A DNA stretch of 64,000 nucleotides. It comes from JBBATK01 sp044224515 (GTDB lineage: Bacteria; Bacteroidota; Ignavibacteria; Kapaibacteriales; NICIL-2). A program made the position numbers and the translations under genes. Below are positions 60,132 to 64,000 of this stretch, in pieces (within the stretch, counting starts at the first letter, position 1; the number at the start of each line of letters is the position of its first letter). The notes under the pieces are model-generated. The model ran no database searches, had not been told where the DNA came from, and was given only the letters and a program-made list of their open reading frames with translations. Location of the stretch: assembly GCA_044224515.1 (NCBI GenBank), contig JBGAKH010000002.1, forward strand, positions 444,394-508,393, written 5' to 3'.

Positions 60132-61283
60132 ATGAACTACCAACAAGTTGTTGCCACGCGGCACGCCGACATTGACTTGGGCCTATCGCCACAAGTCCAA
60201 GAACGAAGAATTCTCAGAAGCTGCTTCTTTATGGCGCTCTGCGCCATATTGATGTTCGTTCTCTTTCCCTCTCTGCGAGCTCAGGATGTCTTCACCGTTG
60301 AGCACCTGCCACGAATTGGAGGATCCTATACCCGTAGTATTGCTGCACCACTTGTACTTGACCCTCAACCCGGAGGATTAGACCAGAATTGGGACTTTAG
60401 TTCTTTGCAGTCGCTGCCCGGACGGCGCGATACCGTTCGTTTTGTCGACGCAAAAACTCTGAGCGGTCCAATTCCCTTCAAGGCAAATGTGGCTGTCCTG
60501 AGTTCGGACCGCGGCAGCAGGGTCTTTTATAATACCCTTAAACCCAGCCTGAGTTATCAGGGAGAAGATGACAAAACGAAGCAAGTACTTATGGGTTCGG
60601 ATCCGTTTGACATCGACCCGATTCCGGTCAAGTATAACTCGTCGATCACATCGAGCTACGGTTCAACAATTAGTTTTCCTTTGACTCCATCGCGAACAAT
60701 ACGTCGACACAGTACAGTGGAGTTCACCCCGGACGGTACAGGTAACCTGATGCTGCCACCCGGTATCAAGGCAGTTGCAACAATTCGTGTACATTGGACG
60801 GAGGATCACCTCGACACGGTACTCTTGAACAATAAACCTTCGTACACCGCGCGAACCACAACAGATCGATATGTATGGTACGATCTTACAAGTGCTGCTG
60901 AGTACCTCTCCATTACACAAGGCAACGTACGCTTTGCAAAAATCGCCCAGACGCCTCCTGCGGACTCGCAAATCGTTGATATACGATTTATTGGCTCCAA
61001 CGATGTAGTGTCCGAAGTTCGTGAGATTGAGAATGGTGGAATGCAGGTCTATCCGATGCCGGCCAGCTCCGTGCTGCGTGTGAGCGGCATCTCTTCAAAC
61101 GCTCAAATTGTCGAAGCCACACTGTTTTCTCTCAGTGGTGCTGAGCTGCGTTCAGCTAAACGCAACCCGGACTCTAACCAGCCTCTCGAGTTAAACGTAG
61201 AGGGATTGGCAGCACAACCGGCACTGTTGGAGCTTCGAATCGATGGTAGACGATACACGCAACGTGTTCTCGTCGGACTCTAG
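60132..61283 (+). CDS. Secreted beta-rich protein with T9SS sorting domain
   Basis: 383 residues from ATG 60132, or ~350 from ATG 60231; the hydrophobic signal core (SCFFMALCAILMFVLFPSLR then A) is the same in both. The mature part is all-beta and unrecognised: HLPRIGGSYTRSIAAPLVLD, then NQ-NWDFSSLQSLPGRRDTV, SISFPLTPSRTIRRHSTVEF-like strands, and IKAVATIRVHWTEDHLDT. Its pattern 'G-L-D-Q-N-W-D-F-S' resembles a motif common at the start of FCB secreted proteins of unknown function. The C-terminal ~75 residues (MQVYPMPASSVLRVSG to TQRVLVGL) are T9SS-type. It has its own terminator. Confidence 0.7.
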   Translation: MNYQQVVATRHADIDLGLSPQVQERRILRSCFFMALCAILMFVLFPSLRAQDVFTVEHLPRIGGSYTRSIAAPLVLDPQPGGLDQNWDFSSLQSLPGRRDTVRFVDAKTLSGPIPFKANVAVLSSDRGSRVFYNTLKPSLSYQGEDDKTKQVLMGSDPFDIDPIPVKYNSSITSSYGSTISFPLTPSRTIRRHSTVEFTPDGTGNLMLPPGIKAVATIRVHWTEDHLDTVLLNNKPSYTARTTTDRYVWYDLTSAAEYLSITQGNVRFAKIAQTPPADSQIVDIRFIGSNDVVSEVREIENGGMQVYPMPASSVLRVSGISSNAQIVEATLFSLSGAELRSAKRNPDSNQPLELNVEGLAAQPALLELRIDGRRYTQRVLVGL

Positions 61284-61321
61284 ATAAAACGCTTTTCCCG
61301 TAGTGATTGTTCAGACGTTTC

Positions 61322-61356
61322 ACAAGCCGGCCCGCTGGGTCGGCTTGTTTTGTGTT
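61322..61356 (+). terminator. Rho-independent terminator
   Basis: A 12-bp stem with one G-T pair (ACAAGCCGGCCC, 61322-61333, with 61337-61348) around GCT, followed by TTTTGTGTT. It lies 39 bases after the T9SS gene. In the rest of the gap to 61625 an 8-bp inverted repeat, GCATCGAT and ATCGATGC (61429-61449), is the only other structure. Confidence 0.85.
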
Positions 61357-61625
61357 GAGCTCCACCAAACCCACGCTGCACAGCCGGTACTGACCTTGCT
61401 ACACTATTCAACCTAAGGGCATCGATATAAGATCGATGCGGAATAATCGAGCTGATAATCCAATCACTTCCCCTATTTTGTTCACGAAGGCGCCGAGATA
61501 GGCAAAGAATGGGAAGAGGGGAACGTTATCGTGAATTCAGGATGCTGTTGGAAACGTGTGGCGCACTACTAGTGGCGGTGTCTTCAACTTCCAATACACT
61601 ATGTAGCACACATTCTTTCTTTGCT

Positions 61626-63800
61626 ATGACTATTCGAAGCCTACTTCTTTTGCTTGTGAGCGTAACCGTGCTGCAAGCAGTCGGACCTAAACGTGCTTTG
61701 GTTGTCGAGGATCATACCGGCGCGTGGTGCGGATGGTGTGTCCGCGGAAATCAAGCAGCAGAGGAGCTGCATGCCTTGTATGGAGATCAGTTTATTCCCT
61801 TGGGTTTTCATAACGACGACTCAATGGCGTTGGCAGTACAAGACACATTGAGACGCAAGTTTGGGATCACCGGTTATCCGAGTGGGTTGATAGATCGCGA
61901 GACCTTCAGTTATGACAACGCTTCGTCGACCAGTGTAGATCCCGACAACTGGGCGGACGCCTGCACTCAGCTTAAAGACCAAACATCAAACGTCGGAGTT
62001 GATCTTCATTGGTCAATCGATGCAAATGGAATACTAAGCGGAACGGTGAGCACCACATTCTTTGCTGCGCTGAACACGCAATACGCGATCAATGTGATCA
62101 TTCTTGAAGACAGTGTGAGCGGAAAGGGAAAAGGATGGGATCAAACAAACTACTTAAGCGGTCGCAAAGGCTATGAGTCTCACCCTTATTACTACTTAGC
62201 GGGAAGCATAACGTCATACTACCATATGAACGTCGTTAGAGCAGTTATAGGAGGCTCAAGCGGTGATACAACAAACTTCCCACGTATCAACAAAAATGGC
62301 GACGCACACGATCATGCATTTCAGATAGATCTTAAGTCTCTTCCCATTCAACATCGCTCGAACATTTGGGTGGCAGCCTTGGTTGTTGAACATGCTGCTC
62401 CGTACCGCGTTGTGAACGCGGCCTCGTTCGGGAAACGTCCAACACCAAAGTCTAGCTATTGGAAAGTCGCGACCGCAGCCCAAAGTCGCTATCGCAATGC
62501 AATGCGTGGCGATTCCGTGGTCTTTGATGTTTCTATCGAGAATACGAATGATAGTGCGGTAACCGCGATTACAAGCTTGGATGCAGCCAACAGCTCCACT
62601 CCGTCTGATTGGTCTGTGCGCATTGAACCGGAAACGCAAGAGATTGAGGCGCATGGACTGAGTACTGCACGTGTCATCGTGAAGCTAGGTTCTTCGGTTG
62701 GTTATGCCGGACTCAAAATTGTGAATACCATACGACCCTTTGCCAACATTCTGAGTTTACCGACGAGTGTCAAGCTTGGCGTGTTGAGCGATGGAGTAAA
62801 ATATGCCATCGCCAAATTCGATTTGGATGACGGATTGGATCTGAATCCCCTGCTTGAATCCTATACCAAGCTGGACAACTATCCAAAGGCGACAGCGGTG
62901 ATCGACTGTAATGACAGCACCCTGGCATACTACGACTTCAACTCATTTGATGTTGTCATACTTCCTGAGAGTTACGCTACGCGAACCTCACTCTTGTTTG
63001 ATGTACCCATGATAAACATGGTGCAAGCGCGATCAACGAGCTTTCGTCCGACGATCATTACATCTCCGATGGACCTTTGGTTTGGAGCGGATAATTATGG
63101 ATCAATCGCCCCCAAACAATTCAAGACCTTGTTTGAGGAGACCTTGGGATTTAAGGGAGCAAGAAGAACGTGGGGTCCATGGTTGTGGAATTCGCAAACA
63201 CGTCAATACGGTCAAGTGGGAGTTCAATCATTCGCAGAGCAAGACGTTGCCAAAGGCTACGACTTCATGTTGAATGAGATCGACTCCGTACACACCGTTC
63301 AAGATGGATGGTTAGACGAAATCGTGATCCTTGACACTGCTCGGGTCCATCGCATTCTAAATTTATACGGACCTTTCATTAGCGATGACTCGTCGACCGG
63401 AGCCGTCTGGACAAAACTCAAGAACACCGCATTGATCTACCAAGGTTTTGGTTTTGAGGCAATTCGTGATGAACCGACACGTCGAGCACTTCTCGCTAAT
63501 TATCTAGCCTTCCTTCAAAGCATCACAAGCGTAGAACCGGGAAACCTCAACAGTGCTCATTTACAGCTTGGACCAAACCCGGCCGAATCGTACACAACCC
63601 TTCACTATACGCAAGTCCATCCTGTAGCTACCATTAGTCTTCACGACGCGCGAGGTAGCCTCGTGTGGCAACGTGCCGTGAATACACCCGGAACTACACA
63701 ACTACCACTGAACGTAGAAAGTCTCACAAGCGGACGCTATACCATTCTCTTCCATGACGGAGATGTGTATTCCGTTTGCAGCCTAATCGTGAAGAACTAA
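61626..63800 (+). CDS. Omp28-like thioredoxin-fold surface protein with T9SS sorting domain
   Basis: 724 residues from the ATG at 61626, where a signal peptide opens (MTIRSLLLLLVSVTVLQAVG). The first ~250 mature residues resemble the Omp28-related/thioredoxin-like family: VVEDHTGAWCGWCVRGNQAA (with C-x-x-C), FIPLGFHNDDSMALAVQDTL, GITGYPSGLIDRETFSY and YAINVIILEDSVSGKGKGWD. The long middle part is unrecognised beta/alpha (YWKVATAAQSRYRNAMRGDS, then DGLDLNPLLESYTKLDNYPK). The T9SS-type end runs from LGPNPAESYTTLHY to SVCSLIVKN. A thiol-disulfide role in the extracellular space is possible because the C-x-x-C is kept. The gene is followed 17 bases later by array B. Confidence 0.8.
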   Translation: MTIRSLLLLLVSVTVLQAVGPKRALVVEDHTGAWCGWCVRGNQAAEELHALYGDQFIPLGFHNDDSMALAVQDTLRRKFGITGYPSGLIDRETFSYDNASSTSVDPDNWADACTQLKDQTSNVGVDLHWSIDANGILSGTVSTTFFAALNTQYAINVIILEDSVSGKGKGWDQTNYLSGRKGYESHPYYYLAGSITSYYHMNVVRAVIGGSSGDTTNFPRINKNGDAHDHAFQIDLKSLPIQHRSNIWVAALVVEHAAPYRVVNAASFGKRPTPKSSYWKVATAAQSRYRNAMRGDSVVFDVSIENTNDSAVTAITSLDAANSSTPSDWSVRIEPETQEIEAHGLSTARVIVKLGSSVGYAGLKIVNTIRPFANILSLPTSVKLGVLSDGVKYAIAKFDLDDGLDLNPLLESYTKLDNYPKATAVIDCNDSTLAYYDFNSFDVVILPESYATRTSLLFDVPMINMVQARSTSFRPTIITSPMDLWFGADNYGSIAPKQFKTLFEETLGFKGARRTWGPWLWNSQTRQYGQVGVQSFAEQDVAKGYDFMLNEIDSVHTVQDGWLDEIVILDTARVHRILNLYGPFISDDSSTGAVWTKLKNTALIYQGFGFEAIRDEPTRRALLANYLAFLQSITSVEPGNLNSAHLQLGPNPAESYTTLHYTQVHPVATISLHDARGSLVWQRAVNTPGTTQLPLNVESLTSGRYTILFHDGDVYSVCSLIVKN

Positions 63801-63816
63801 GCTCCTGCTTTGCCAG

Positions 63817-64000
63817 CCTAGGGTCTTCGCTGCGCGATGACCCTAGGATACGTTGTGCGATGCCTCCGGCATCGGGTCAATTGCGATGTGCTTTGCCGTC
63901 CTAGGGTCTTCGCTGCGCGATGACCCTAGGCTATGTTGTGTGATGCCTCCGGCATCGGTGTCAATTGCGATGCGTCTTCCTAGGGTCTTCGCTGCGCGAT
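63817..64000. repeat. Array B: two-hairpin repeats, truncated by the window edge
   Basis: Units start at 63817, 63900 and 63979 (spacings 83 and 79 bp). Hairpin 1 has the same CCTAGGGTC/GACCCTAGG arms as array A but an inner TCGC/GCGA stem instead of ACGC/GCGT. Hairpin 2 is GATGCC, TCC loop, GGCATC, identical to array A. Linkers differ from array A (they contain TCAATTGCGATG). The third unit is cut at the window end after 22 bases. Confidence 0.9.

Overview
The window reads as chromosomal DNA of a bacterium of the Bacteroidota/Chlorobiota (FCB) side, most like a Kapabacteria/Ignavibacteria-type organism (an inference). Twelve predicted secreted proteins end in a C-terminal domain of the type IX secretion (T9SS) sorting kind, usually starting near a P-N-P motif and ending in a short basic strand. 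The F1 ATP synthase genes atpD and atpC stand alone as a pair, as in many FCB genomes. At least one promoter has the Bacteroidota form (TTG, 19 bases, TAnnTTTG). I saw no rRNA, tRNA, CRISPR array, transposase or phage module.

Layout. 0-3.4 kb: end of an outer-membrane barrel gene, two LuxR-type HTH regulators (one with TPRs) and a small glycine-rich protein. 3.4-6.6 kb (minus): an ASH-like T9SS protein and a surface cyclophilin preceded by an acidic repeat mini-ORF. 6.9-11.4 kb: a cassette of doubled DUF350 membrane protein, glutathionylspermidine-synthase-like ATP-grasp enzyme, a GWQGR-motif membrane protein and an unknown protein. 11.6-12.5 kb: two tandem paralogous lipoproteins. 12.9-14.9 kb: atpD-atpC behind a 10-bp tandem repeat. 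15.4-21.7 kb: an IgGFc-binding-like T9SS protein, DUF4287, a T9SS propeller-like protein and a DMP19-like gene, the last two flanked by diverged direct repeats. 21.7-28.3 kb: a barrel, a lipoprotein and a PD40/OmpA-like protein. 28.4-40.5 kb: a lipoprotein, an Asp-box (sialidase-type) protein, two tandem IgGFc-binding-like paralogues, histidine ammonia-lyase and a GH5 mannanase-like enzyme. 40.5-41 kb: a palindromic repeat array. 41-49.7 kb: DUF2130 nuclease-like protein, a small secreted protein, an Fn3 lipoprotein, menG/ubiE, glgA, and an overlapping lipoprotein/outer-membrane-protein pair. 49.9-53.1 kb: a degenerate GIY-YIG protein, rlpA, DUF3108, MgtC family. 53.2-64 kb: two VIT-VWA T9SS proteins, a TPR-HTH regulator, two more T9SS proteins (one with an Omp28/thioredoxin-like head) and a second palindromic array running off the window.

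How it fits together. Housekeeping genes (atpDC, menG, glgA, hutH, rlpA) are interspersed with a large envelope and surface programme: adhesin-like, glycan-active and calcium-binding-type VWA proteins, probably exported by T9SS. The three TPR/coiled-coil-HTH regulators have no receiver domain and may sense through protein contacts. The most unusual items are the two-hairpin repeat family, whose copies show compensatory base changes, and the DUF350/ATP-grasp cassette, a candidate peptide- or polyamine-ligating system.
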